Assembly (NCBI GenBank): GCA_033296885.1
Contig: MU863901.1
Location: forward strand, 186,001-250,000
Reading direction: 5' to 3'
DNA: 64,000 nt
DNA from: Triangularia verruculosa
Lineage: Eukaryota > Ascomycota > Sordariomycetes > Sordariales > Podosporaceae
Shown here: positions 42,774-53,248 of the stretch, one piece after another
Numbering within the stretch: the stretch's first letter is position 1
Layout of the letters: each line of letters begins with the position of its first letter
Notes under the pieces: generated by a model
The model's input: the letters and a program-made list of their open reading frames with translations, nothing else
The model's database searches: none
What the model was told of the DNA's origin: nothing
Program-made: the position numbers and the translations under genes

Positions 42774-43340
42774 TCAATCATTCATCCTTCCCAGGCAACA
42801 TCTTCTGGCGAGGACAAGGACCTTCCCTTCAAAGCCTCGTCCATTTGCCGAAGTTCCATATCTCAGCGTCACATCGGCTGTGCCCCCCAACGTGGTACTC
42901 CTTGCTTCGCCATCAATGGATATATTTAAGGTTTGCTGCACCGTGATTCCTGATGCGGCCATCATGTTAGCTTTATGCGGCCACTTATGCAGGCTAACTA
43001 AGGTATGCAAGAGATGACTGCTGGGTCCCTTGTTAAGAGGCCACGGTATGAATTTACTTGTTCTGCCCTCATCCCCCCACTGATAGCTGAAGCTGGAATC
43101 GGTGCACTCCATCGTCTCATTCCTGGTCTCCGGCGAATACACCCAGTGGCATTTGACAAGTGCGCTTCCCTCTTCGGCGTCGGCCGCGTAGAAGATGGAC
43201 GTGGTGTCTTGATACCGCCAGCCCGTGGCCGAGGCACCACCTATTATTGTCAAGTTCCAGTAGCCAAAATCTGGCTCGGTCGGCAACCCGAAGGATGTAG
43301 CGATGATGGAAAGAAAACAGCAAACAAAAAGGGGGAACAT
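42774..43340 (-). CDS. Small secreted protein, function unknown
   Basis: Exons 43340-43058 and 42949-42774 (intron 108 nt, GTAAAT..GCATCAG with GCTAAC branch) give 152 aa. The intron is a multiple of three and open, so the unspliced frame reads 188 aa. The signal peptide is MFPLFVCCFLSIIATSFG. The mature part starts LPTEPDFGYWNLTIIGGASATGW and contains one probable disulfide pair (VKCHWVYS .. TMECTDSS). After the intron comes ITVQQTLNISIDGEARSTTL, a beta-rich looking stretch. Small size, secretion signal and lack of a recognisable enzyme motif suggest an extracellular or effector-like role, but this is inference. Confidence 0.7.
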   Translation of the reverse strand: MFPLFVCCFLSIIATSFGLPTEPDFGYWNLTIIGGASATGWRYQDTTSIFYAADAEEGSALVKCHWVYSPETRNETMECTDSSFSYQWGDEGRTSKFIPWPLNKGPSSHLLHTLVSLHKWPHKANMMAASGITVQQTLNISIDGEARSTTLGGTADVTLRYGTSANGRGFEGKVLVLARRCCLGRMND

Positions 43341-43696
43341 CGTAGTTGGTCTGTGCGTTTGTTGACTCGGCTGGGAGTCAGATTCAGGGGTAGGCCAAGG
43401 GGAGGATGGAGTCAGGTAGGTAGGTTGCTTGCGAAGAACTGGAAAAGCAGTCCGGAGCGATAAAGATCAATAAATGCACGTAAAAATGCCCCTGCGCGGG
43501 GTCTAATATACAGAAGTTGAATCAAGCTTTCTCCAAATCCTGCAACGTTGCAATCGGTAGGGTCAATGAAAAATGTTACCAGGTGGGCAGAATGGGCATC
43601 ATGTAGGGTGTGTTCAGCCGGGATGCAGGATCGCTACAGCCGAAAGTGCACGTGAAGCACGAGATCTTCCAGCCAAGCGTCATGACCTCAGCTTGG
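43341..43696. other. Intergenic
   Basis: Promoter side of the secreted-protein gene and 3' flank of the CorA-like gene. No gene supported. Confidence 0.5.
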
Positions 43697-46166
43697 TTAT
43701 ACGGCAACTGCAGGGCCTTCATTCCCAGCCTTTTTCCGCCGGCGCAAGTCCAACCCTCCTTTTGGCCAGAAGCTCCCCCATCCTTTTGGTGGTGGCTTCT
43801 CTTCAGCCTTGACTGCCGGGACCCCTTGAAATCCTGGCGGGCGTGGTGTGGCAGGTGTCGGGTTCGGTGGGAGGGGGGGTTTGATTTCTGGTAGTTCGAT
43901 ACCGATTTTGGTACAGGCGGTGCGAAACCAGGGCTTTTTCTTTGTGGTTTCTGGGATGCGTTGTAGTAGCCAGGGTATGATCTTTTTGCGGTCAACAAAA
44001 AAGACGACAGCAATGGAAACCATGTATGTGAGGGCTGCTACGGAAAGCATGGATCCGACGTATGGTCCTTTGAGGTGTGAGAGAGCCTCGTCTTGGATGA
44101 GAGACATGCTGTACACAGCCTGGTGTGTTCAGGCGGGTTAGTATTGTACTTTGAGCTCTGACAATATTTGGGGGAAATGGCCACAAACAGTCACGAAGCC
44201 CAACGGAAGATAGAATATGGTTACGACGGTGAAGATGATGATGTGACGATTCATCGATGTCAACTTTGAGGCTTCCAATAAATTTGTAGCACTTAAGATC
44301 TAGACAGAATGTTAGCCAAGCTACCTCGGGTAGGTTGGTCGGGCCACCTGAACTTACACCATCGCGAAGTCCCCTGATTTCGTCAGCTTTGACCTCGATG
44401 CGCCGCTCGAGCCTAGACCTCAGGTCATCAAAATGCAAGATGATTTTGTCCCAATTCTGTTCAACTATCTTGTCAAATTTCACAGAGTCACATGGAGATT
44501 CGCTCCAGCCTGACAGTGGCCGCCGCTTGAAGACTTGCCGAAACTCCATCAGATCTTCTTTGGTTTCTTTCATCCACTGAGGAGCAATGCGAAGCAAATG
44601 AAGAAGCTGGAAGTAGATCCTAGACTGACTAAATGAGTCGTCAAACATGATTGTTTGAGCTTTATGTTCGTTAAGAATGTCCACTGCCTATCATTGTATC
44701 TCTGTAAGCGCTCTGACACAGCAATGCATGGGAGCTTGTCATACCCGAATATTTGCAGACTGATCCATCGCATCCAACAATCGGCCCCATCCTTCGTACC
44801 ATGTTTCTTCAAGGAGATTGTTCAAGACAAGTTGAAGAAAAAGGAGGCTCCACAGGCATGTTTTGAGGTGGACAGATGTCTGACTCTAGACGACAGATGA
44901 TGTGGCCATTTCTGGAGGAAATTCGTGACCAGAAATTGGTAATCGCGAAACCGTTCGTCCTTGTTGCCTTCTGTTGACGGAAAAGAGAAATGTTGCCGTG
45001 ATAGGAGGGACAAGATATATGCGGTTGCCTGCAGATTCAAAGTATGTTGGCTTTGTGCGGTGGTAACAAACCTGTTGATGACCTTAGTTAGCGATCTGGG
45101 ACATTTCCTTCACTACAACCAAGCTGAATGAGGCTCTCATGACCCTACCAGATCTGTCCAATGTTGATATCATCGGGTTCAGGGAATTCCGGCTTCGAAT
45201 ATGCTTGGTCGGAGCCTCGAATCTGAGGACAAGACCATGCCCCCATGAGCATGTCGCCGATAGACCATCTAGGCGGCTGAAGAGAAAGCTTGTTGCCGTC
45301 GGGGCGTAAGTGCACAAAGTAAGCCTCAATCTTCTCAATATAGTTCTGGTCCTTGACAAGGTTGGGGCTTTGTCGAAACAGGCGCCGGAAAAAGCATTGT
45401 GGCAAAGATGCCCGTGTCTGTTCTGGCTCGTCCCTCCACTGCGCTGGTCCGACATCTGTTGGCCAATTATCCCGTAAAAGCTTTCTGAACGGGGCTTGCA
45501 GTGCAATTCTACGTTGTGCGTCAGGGCCAAAACGGGAAGGGAAGTTCAGTCTATCTTTTTCAGATGCGGTGCCATCCTCCTTTGGCAAGAGAAAAGACGC
45601 CCCATAAAAACCCCAAGGCATACCCTGGAGATTAAACGGGGCGAGATCGACGGTAAGCGGTAGTCATGCGCCATTCCGTACCCTATATACTGGTGGCTGC
45701 TTGGTCGGTATGGAGGCGGGGTCGACTGGTGTTCAACGCTAGCGGCGTTCTCGAGGTCTGATGCGATGGTCGCAAGATGAGCTTCTGTGGGTGTGCTGGT
45801 GAAAACCGCGGGCCGCTCCCTCAACGAGTTTTTGAGTTGGCTTAGTTGGCCAACCGTAGACACATCAATCTCAAGCAAGTTTGATTCTAAAGCAGAAGAC
45901 TGGGTAGTGATGTGCTCGCTGGGAGGCGATGACGTGTTTGGCGCAGTCGACAGTCTTTGGCTTCTCAGAATGGAATTGAGCTCATGAAGTTCAGTCAACA
46001 ATTGCTTCATGGTTGTGGAGTCATCGAGATTTCTCATAACGTCCGCAGCTGGGTGATTTACCCCAAAGGTTGGGTTTGTTTCTGAAGCATCGTTCATCCT
46101 GTCGGTTGAGGGAGTGTGCCAAACGTTGAGGGTTTCCGTGGCAAAGAAAAGTGAAGCCCCATTCAC
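43697..46166 (-). CDS. CorA-like divalent-cation-transporter-fold membrane protein; frame break inside
   Basis: Multi-exon gene on the minus strand. Well-supported 3' exons: to 44745, 44697-44358, 44299-44189, 44120-43697. They read EETWYEGWGRLLDAMDQSANIR, then AVDILNEHKAQTIMFDDSFS, then ILSATNLLEASKLTSMNRHI, then two membrane spans: one ending LPLGFVTAVYSMSLI, and VGSMLSVAALTYMVSIAVVFF. A Pro-rich cytosolic tail follows. The YSMSL replaces the usual GMN of CorA, so transport is uncertain. Upstream, an exon (45621 to about 45158) and one from about 45081 (FVTTAQSQHTLNLQATAYI .. QFLVTNFLQKWPHHLSS) are in place, but the join to LKTCLWSLLFLQLVLNN near 44,870 needs a frameshift. The N-terminal part (46166 to about 45,660; MNGASLFFATETLNVWHTPS) is tentatively included. 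Confidence 0.6.
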
Positions 46167-47736
46167 ATTCTGCGAACAGAGATTACGGGGCTGGCGCCTT
46201 CTTGTGAGACTATGCCACCACTATACGTCCGACGTTGCAAACAGGGTTCGCTGTTAGCAGGCATCACACTCTCCCGATGATACATGTTCCCGAACACAAG
46301 GTCTCGAAGGGCCGGGCCGGCCATATTGTCTGTGAAAAATGACCGGCCTACATGGCTGTGACAGACCACAAAGCGGCTTATCAAGAGGAGTGGCTGGTTG
46401 CACGACTGTTTGTCCCGTATCTTGTCGAGTCGTGGTTGGCTGTGATACTCGCCCATACAACCCTCCTTCGTCAGATACAGAACTGTATGCATCTGGTACC
46501 GTGCAGAGACATGGCCATGGCACCAGTGGGAGAGTAGGTTGGTCCTCAGTGCCTGTCAATTCAAGATCATCAAACAGCCATCGAATCCCATCCGATACTA
46601 TTCACATACCATGATCAGGGGCTGACAGATGGCCAAGGCTGAGTTAGATGCCTTGTCATCGAATATTTCCGCTAGTGCGATGTTGGACCATTGATTCTTT
46701 GTCGCCACACTGTGGACGATGTTACATCACATCCAGGATGTGGCGCGTTTTGCCGAGGAAGCGACATTTGTGTTGGTTGTGAAATTGATATGCAGAGCTA
46801 ATTGCTGCAAGGTCAACTCGGCCGAAATGAGGTACATACCAAGAGAAGACAGGTCCTCCTGCCATGAGAAGGGCATGTGGCGCAGCGGCACAGCGGCCCG
46901 GGAGTTATGGCTGTTGGGGGAAGGCGAACCCGGCAGTCTGGGTATATGAGAGCTGCATATTGCCCGTATAAACAATCAATCTGCAAGAACAGGTAGGTAT
47001 TCCGGAATCAATGCAGAGACGATGTAAAAAGGTGAGTGGAAATGGAGCCGTTGGCGAGCTTCCATTTTGTTCTTCCGCGTTTTAGTTACCCCGCACCCCA
47101 ATGCTTGTCGAACCGGATTCGCCAACCACAAGACTCCGATCCCGATACACGCTGCGATGCCTCCTACGACCCCTGTTTCCCTTGTGCCATGCCAGCCAAG
47201 CGAGAATGCCATGCAGCCAACACACCATTCAATGCCGCCCAATTTCTCTCTCGCCAATTCAAACAAGTCCCCGTCAACTAGCCTGCCGTCGATGAGAACG
47301 GAGAAGGCGAACCGAGAAACAGGACGGGGTCGAGCCGGATCTATTGAAGAAACGCTCGGCACCATCGCATGTTACGCCAGGGTGTCCAGGTGGTGGAGCC
47401 AATGGGCTGACACAACCGCCGGATTGCCATCCGGATGAGGCGCTTCGACAAGTTCGGCGATGGAGGCCAAAAAAGGTCAGCGCTAGGAGCCCTGTCCGGG
47501 ATGGACTTGCGAGAGGGTAGTAGCCCCCGGTGCCCCGGAAATGCTAAGTTACCTTGCTGCTGCGGTAATATTCCCATGCATCGCATTATAGCCATGAACT
47601 GGCGTCGCAAGACCCCCTTGGCAAAATGCAAAAGAACGAGCTGGCGAGCGTATAAAACATTCTAGCGACCCTCGTTTGCTGCCCACGCGGCTCGTTTCCC
47701 GAGCTCTTCAGCTTCAGCACGGACTCGCAGATCACC
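46167..47736. other. Gene-free stretch upstream of the FAD oxidase
   Basis: About 1.6 kb. A hydrophobic 129-codon minus-strand frame (46976-47365) and overlapping frames at 46,163-46,614 were considered; neither carries a recognisable motif. The first exon(s) of the CorA-like gene might extend into 46,170-46,490. Confidence 0.45.
47651..47657 (+). promoter_or_regulatory. TATA box of the FAD oxidase gene
   Basis: TATAAAA 86 bp before the ATG at 47737, a textbook distance for a short leader. Confidence 0.6.
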
Positions 47737-49741
47737 ATGAAGGGCGGTGTCATTGTTGGCGTGCTTTGCAGCGCGCTGCTCTATGCCGTAGAGGCTGCAT
47801 GTGCCCCCAACTCGGATGCCATCACAAAGGTACCTGGCTTCAAGCCCAATAAGTGGGTCGCGAGGACCTGGGAGGGAAGCAAGTACGCCTGCAAGTGTCA
47901 CCCGGGAGACTACTGCTGGCCAAAGCAGAACCACTGGGATAACCTCAACCGCACCGTTGGCGGCAACCTTCGTGTCAACCTGCCCCCTGGAGCTCCATGC
48001 TACAACCAGTTTCAAGGTCCTCTTGGGAACCTCAACACTTACGATGCCGCGAAGTGTGCCGCTGTGACCGCTGGGTTTCCCGATGAGCAGTTCCAGTAAG
48101 TCAGCTAATCTCTGGGAGCACGGAGAGAACGAGTTACTTATCACCTCTCGCAGAATCGAACTTCCCACTGCTGGGCTTTGGACCTACTTCACCAACGACA
48201 CCTGTCGCCCGACCACTGACCCAACAGGCAGCTGCACGCTCGGCCACTATCCTGTCCTCTACATCACAGCCAAGACCGTTGCCCACATCCAGGCAGGTAT
48301 CAACTTTGCCAGAAACAACAACTTGCGCCTTGTCATCCGCAACACAGGACACGACTTTCTGGGACGGTCTGTCGGTTGGGGCTCGCTTGTGATCAACACT
48401 CACAGCTTTAAGAGTATCAGCACCACTAATTCATGGAACGGCCCTGGCTACAACGGCCCCGCTATCACCGTTGGGGCAGGTGTTCAGGCCTTTGAGGCTC
48501 TTGCCCGTCTCAATTCGCTTTCTCCCCCCAGAATCATGGTCACTGGCGAGTGCGCTGTAAGAAATGATCGCACCACTGTTATCAAAGATCTTGAACTAAC
48601 TGAAACCACTAGACTGTCGGTGTTGCTGGAGGACTGGTTCAGGGTGGCGGTCATGGTCCCTTGACCAACTTCTACGGCTTCCTTGCCGATACTGCTGTTC
48701 AGTTCAAGGTCATCACTGCTGATGGGAAGATCCAAACTGCCAACGCCAACACCAACTCGGACCTCTTCTGGGCCCTGAAGGGAGGCGGCCCTGCAGCCTT
48801 TGCTGTCATCACTGAGGTTACCTACAAGACGTTCGCCGACACACCTAGCGCCGGCATCAACCTGGATATTAACCCTTCCACCAACTCGGATCCTACCCTG
48901 TACTGGGAGGCTGTCCGTAAGTTCCACAGCTACAGCACGCACTTTGTCGATAATGGTCTCTACGTTTATTACGAGGTTGGCCCCGTTCCTAACACTCTCC
49001 ACGTGCATCCTATTGTGGGTGTCAACAAGACCCTTGCTCAGTTGCAAGTCGCTGTTAAGCCCCTCTTTGATGACCTCGATGCTCTTGGCGTCGGGTATAC
49101 TACCTCTAGCGAGAAATATGGAACCTTCTACGACTTGTACAACGCCATGTTCGAGATCGAGATGGCCGGCAACTCTGCCCTCACTGGCGGCTGGACCCTT
49201 GGCCGCCAGGACGTCGTCAACAACCACACCGCCATCATCGATGCTTTCAAGACGGTCATCAATGCCGGCTCTTTTATCGTTGGTCACATGTGGTCTGCTG
49301 GCCACCGCCTTCCACAGAGCGAGTGGGCCAAGTCAGCCATCAACCCTCGCTTCCGCAACGTTGTTGACAAGCTCATTACCATCGTTCCCGTCTCTGGAGA
49401 TGCCCCGCTTGCCGCCAAAGCCGAGGCCCAGAACCGGTTGACCAACGTCGTCGATGGTTCTCTTCGTGCCGCCGCTCCCAATGGTGCTTCCTACATCAAT
49501 GAGGTGTGTTTTAATGTGTTCCTTCGTGGTTAATCGAGGCACGTGCTAACGTACCATCCCTACACAGGCCGATCCCTTCCAGCCCGACTGGCAGAATGCC
49601 TTCTGGGGCACCAACTATCAGCGCCTGCTCCAGATTAGACGCAAGTACGACCCAGAGGGAGTCTTTTATGCGGTCTCCACTCCTGGTACGGAGAGGTGGG
49701 AGCAGATTGAGACAGGCACGAGGCTCTGTGTCAAGTTGTAA
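47737..49741 (+). CDS. Secreted FAD-linked oxidase, berberine-bridge family
   Basis: Flavoenzyme that oxidises alcohols, sugars or secondary metabolites outside the cell. Four exons, 47737-48095, 48154-48556, 48613-49503, 49568-49741, give 608 aa. Signal peptide MKGGVIVGVLCSALLYAVEA. The FAD-binding domain (about 120-310) carries both flavin attachment residues of bicovalent BBE enzymes: His in VIRNTGHDFLGRS (about 184) and Cys in TGECATVGVAGGLVQGGGHG (about 252, formed across intron 2). A C-terminal BBE domain ends YQRLLQIRRKYDPEGVFYAVSTPG. Several N-glycosylation sites (NRT, NDT, NKT, NHT) fit secretion. Introns are 56-64 nt. The neighbouring SDR, MFS and GNAT genes could form a small metabolic group. 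Substrate unknown. Confidence 0.92.
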
Positions 49742-51326
49742 TTGTATTTCATTCATTTTTTTTTTGTTTTAGCGGTTCCTGGATACATAATAATAGATTG
49801 GTACATAACATTTCAAACAAATCTGGAATATCGTCTAGTGACTGCAAACTAGCCACGCCGTTGTTTTGTGGAGGGAGCAACCCCTTTAGTGGAGTTTCAG
49901 AGGTTTCTGGTTTCCAAAGCAACCGTTTGTTCGCAAATGCGATTACTGAAATTATGCATCCCCTGTGCAGAAAAAAGATAGACGAGGGCCTCGGCTACTC
50001 CAGTGAGTTTCCAAAGCACCGCTCAAAGTCAAGAACTTTCTAAGGGCACGGCGCGAAGAAAATCAAACGCATCACCGCAGGCGAATCTTGCAAGGTGCCA
50101 GACCACTGGGATCCACGCCACAGTCCAACATTGGTTGATATGCCTCAAGTCCACACTGTCGATATGTAAAGTTAGAAAACCCAATAGTTATATTGAAGCA
50201 TTGATTGACCTGATGAAGAAAGAAAAAGACAGTTCAAATGAGCAGGAAAAGACCTCCTTATATATACCATAAGCACCGCGGAAGACCGAAAGTCTATGAG
50301 TCGCTCCCTGGAGCTTAGAAATCAAATCCTTCTTCATAAGTAATCCGTAAGCTACCTATCCGTATACCTATCAACGTAACTATATACCGGTCTTCCATCC
50401 TCCGTGGCTCTCTTAAGCTTACTAAAGCTAATATTCCGGCCCCGTACCCTCTAGAGCTCTCCTGAGCTCTGAGGTCTTCGTCAAACCCCCACTTTTCACA
50501 CGATATCACCGAAAGTTTTGCATACAAGATTACAAATTGACCAACAAAGCAGGCATGAATTTTTGGCATTTGTCCGGTCCTCTCCAGGTGGATACGAGAC
50601 GCTCAGGTAGCTGGTTTTTCTGCCCAGTTTTCTGTTACTTACTTCATTGCCTGGGTAAGGAGTCTTTGACGCACGCTTGATGGAACGGGAAGGCATAAAG
50701 CTCGGTTCATTACAGGTAGCAACGCTGAAGGTCATTTTTGGGGCTATTAAGTCCAAAAACGCGCAGTTGGGTCTCAGATCTCATTCCCGTCTCTTCGCTA
50801 GCAGAATGGACCCAAAATACATGCAAGTAGCCAGTGCAGCCTGTGGGAGACTTGGCCGGCTGGCGAAGAAGAGAGGTCTGAGCTCTGAGACTACCTTAGG
50901 TATAACGATGTGGATGGAAGACATGTTAAGTCCGGCCCGCTAGCGCCCGCGTTTGCGGCGGGTCAGGATAACGGAGTTAAGCTGTGATGTGGATTCAGCA
51001 ATCAGGGGTTAGAACGCCGGACACTATGCTTAACAGTCGACCACTGGATTAGCCGGTAAAAATGTTAACGGCTGTGTAGGACCATCAATCTGACTTTTCA
51101 TAATAGCTTCCAGTGCCGTGGATACCTATGATCACAAAGGCAACAGCATTACGTTAGCAACTATAGAATGATTCCATGCGTGTCCATACCGAGCAGTGCC
51201 GCCATCAAAGATACTCTTCTAACATGTATATAAACCCTCATTCACATCTCCCCTCCCCTTTCAACTTCCACACCATCCTCTTAACCAAATCACCCATCAA
51301 CCACCAACCTATTCACATACCTCACC
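49742..51326. other. Gene-free stretch between oxidase and SDR
   Basis: About 1.6 kb, locally AT-rich (50,150-50,450). A hyphenated inverted repeat CCCGC-GTTTG-CGGCGGG lies near 50,947-50,961. Frames at 50,496-50,943 are not convincing. No intact transposon is seen. Confidence 0.5.
51227..51234 (+). promoter_or_regulatory. TATA box of the SDR gene
   Basis: TATATAAA 93 bp before the ATG at 51327, followed by a C/T-rich leader. Confidence 0.55.
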
Positions 51327-52256
51327 ATGACAACCACCCCCTTCTCCCTCCCCCCCTCCCCAGTCTGGTTCATAACCGGCTGCTCCTCCGGCATAGGCCG
51401 CTCCCTCGCGCACCTCATCTCCACCGTCCACCCAACCCACCGCCTCGTCGCCACCGCCCGCAACCTTTCTTCTCTATCCTACCTCCCCCAATCAGAAAAC
51501 ATCCTCCCCCTCCCCCTCGACGTCTCCTCCAATATCTCCATCACCGCCGCCATCACCACCACCCTCTCCCACTTTGGCAGCATCGACATCCTCATCAACA
51601 ACGCAGGATACTTGCTCTTCGGGGACACCGAATCCTCCCTCACCCCCGCCGGCAACGCCCTCGCACACGAGCAACTCGAAACCAACTTTTGGGGTCCCGC
51701 CTCCCTAACCCTCCACGCGCTGAAACAGATGCGAAAGAATAACAGCAACGGGGGTGTCATCTTAAACGTCACGTCCATGGGCGGACGACTGACGGCGCCA
51801 GGAGGGGCGTATTACCATGCGAGTAAATTTGCGCTGGAGGGGTTCACCGACGCGCTGTCGAAAGAAATCAGGCCGGAGTGGAATGTCAAGCTTGGGATTA
51901 TCGAGCCGGGGGGTGTCAAGACTGCGTTTGTCGCTGGGGTGAGGAGGCTGGAGGATTGTGAGGGGTATGAAAGCGCTGATATGCCGAGGAGGGTTTTGGA
52001 GGGGTTTATGGAGGATGAGGAGAAGCAACAGCTGTGGAGTCAGCCGGGGAAACTGGCGGAGGAAATTGTGAGGGTGGTGCTGGAGGTGGAGGAGAAGGGA
52101 CTGGCGATGAGGACGGTGTTGGGGCCGGATGCGTGGGGCCTATTGAGGACGGTGTTGGGGAGGCAGATGGAGGAGCTTGAGCAAGGAAAGGAGAGGGCGG
52201 TGAGGGTTGGGAAGGAGGGGCAGTTGGAGGAGATGGTTAAGGCGGGATTTATTTAG
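51327..52256 (+). CDS. Short-chain dehydrogenase/reductase (classical SDR)
   Basis: NAD(P)-dependent oxidoreductase, single exon, 309 aa. Rossmann cofactor motif TGCSSGIG at residues 17-24; NNAG at 91-94; active-site Ser in LNVTSMGG (about 150) and catalytic Tyr-x3-Lys in AYYHASKFALEGF (about 163-167); then the PGGVKT segment after the active site. ATAR after the first helix-strand suggests NADP preference. The family includes many detoxification and secondary-metabolite reductases, so substrate cannot be told. The first half of the gene is extremely C-rich on the coding strand and the second half G-rich, an odd composition switch near position 51,770. It lies between a secreted BBE oxidase and an MFS exporter. 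Confidence 0.92.
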   Translation: MTTTPFSLPPSPVWFITGCSSGIGRSLAHLISTVHPTHRLVATARNLSSLSYLPQSENILPLPLDVSSNISITAAITTTLSHFGSIDILINNAGYLLFGDTESSLTPAGNALAHEQLETNFWGPASLTLHALKQMRKNNSNGGVILNVTSMGGRLTAPGGAYYHASKFALEGFTDALSKEIRPEWNVKLGIIEPGGVKTAFVAGVRRLEDCEGYESADMPRRVLEGFMEDEEKQQLWSQPGKLAEEIVRVVLEVEEKGLAMRTVLGPDAWGLLRTVLGRQMEELEQGKERAVRVGKEGQLEEMVKAGFI

Positions 52257-53248
52257 ACGTTGAGTGCTGGTGCTTTACTATTGGAAGGATGGCTTGCAGA
52301 CTTTTGGACGTGTATTGAGATAATCGTTGTTGTCGGCAACTCGAAGTCTATGATCAAAGGGACAATGATTGCAAATGTCATCATATCCGTCTCCATCGGC
52401 CTTGTGTCGGCTTCTCAGTGCGTCCCCGTCAGGTTCTTCTGGACGCGTTGGGGCTCAGTATTCTGGCATTCAGCATCATCCAGTTTTGGTGCGGGATTAC
52501 CATGTTAGACGCGACAAACCCTACTGCGACCTTTGCCCAAGTATCGATGTGGTCATCTCTCGAAATCAAGTCATCCTGTGAGGCAGGAGCTCGGCGTTGT
52601 GGCGAATGCATGGGCTTCAGAGGAGAAATGCGAGATACCAAACAATAGACCAGTTTAGAGATACCCATACCAAAGAAGAATATTGAAAATGTATTTGCCC
52701 TCTTCCCGTAATATCCCCGTGGTTTCATAATCAATGTCGTCAAAGTGGTGTGAGGTTGCCATCATCTCTTGTCACTCTCGTGGACCGACATGGCGGTCGA
52801 CGCAGGATATGCAGCTTCAGGTGCTTCCGAGGGAAGGCGCGCCAGCTTATAGCTTCCGAACATGTGCACTGGCCACCGTCAGGATCGAACCACTGTCCCA
52901 TGTGAAAGACCTCTAGCTTTAGATGACGGCTCAGTGCTAGCCTCTCGAAATATGGGACCGACTGACATTCCGACTGTTCCCCGGCGTCAAACTAATGCAA
53001 ACCGTTTTGACTGATTATCACCACCCCACGCCGCTACGCCTATCGATCCAAGCTTGCATCTTTCTGCCTGGCCCTTCGCATTGTTACGTCTCCGATCGGG
53101 TACACGGCACTTGTGCTGGGCTTGGAGATTGTTTTCTTCCAAATACAAGCTCGTTGATAACAAGGCGCTTTTCGCCTAAAATGAACACCATGGCTGCTTA
53201 CATACGGGTAGCCAGGCGACGACTGAAGAATTCGTATTGCGCCCCAAG
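52257..53248. other. Intergenic between SDR and MFS genes
   Basis: About 1 kb; no supported gene. Short frames at 52,260-52,743 on both strands lack motifs. Confidence 0.5.

Noticed and set aside
46976..47365. Hydrophobic 129-codon minus-strand frame
   Set aside because: One weak hydrophobic stretch only; no homology signal, start context or splice evidence.
48484..49305. 273-codon minus-strand open frame opposite the FAD oxidase
   Set aside because: Antisense shadow of a clear BBE-family gene.
50940..51010. Transposon end suggested by the CCCGC..GCGGG inverted repeat
   Set aside because: Single short inverted repeat, no target duplication or transposase-like frame nearby.
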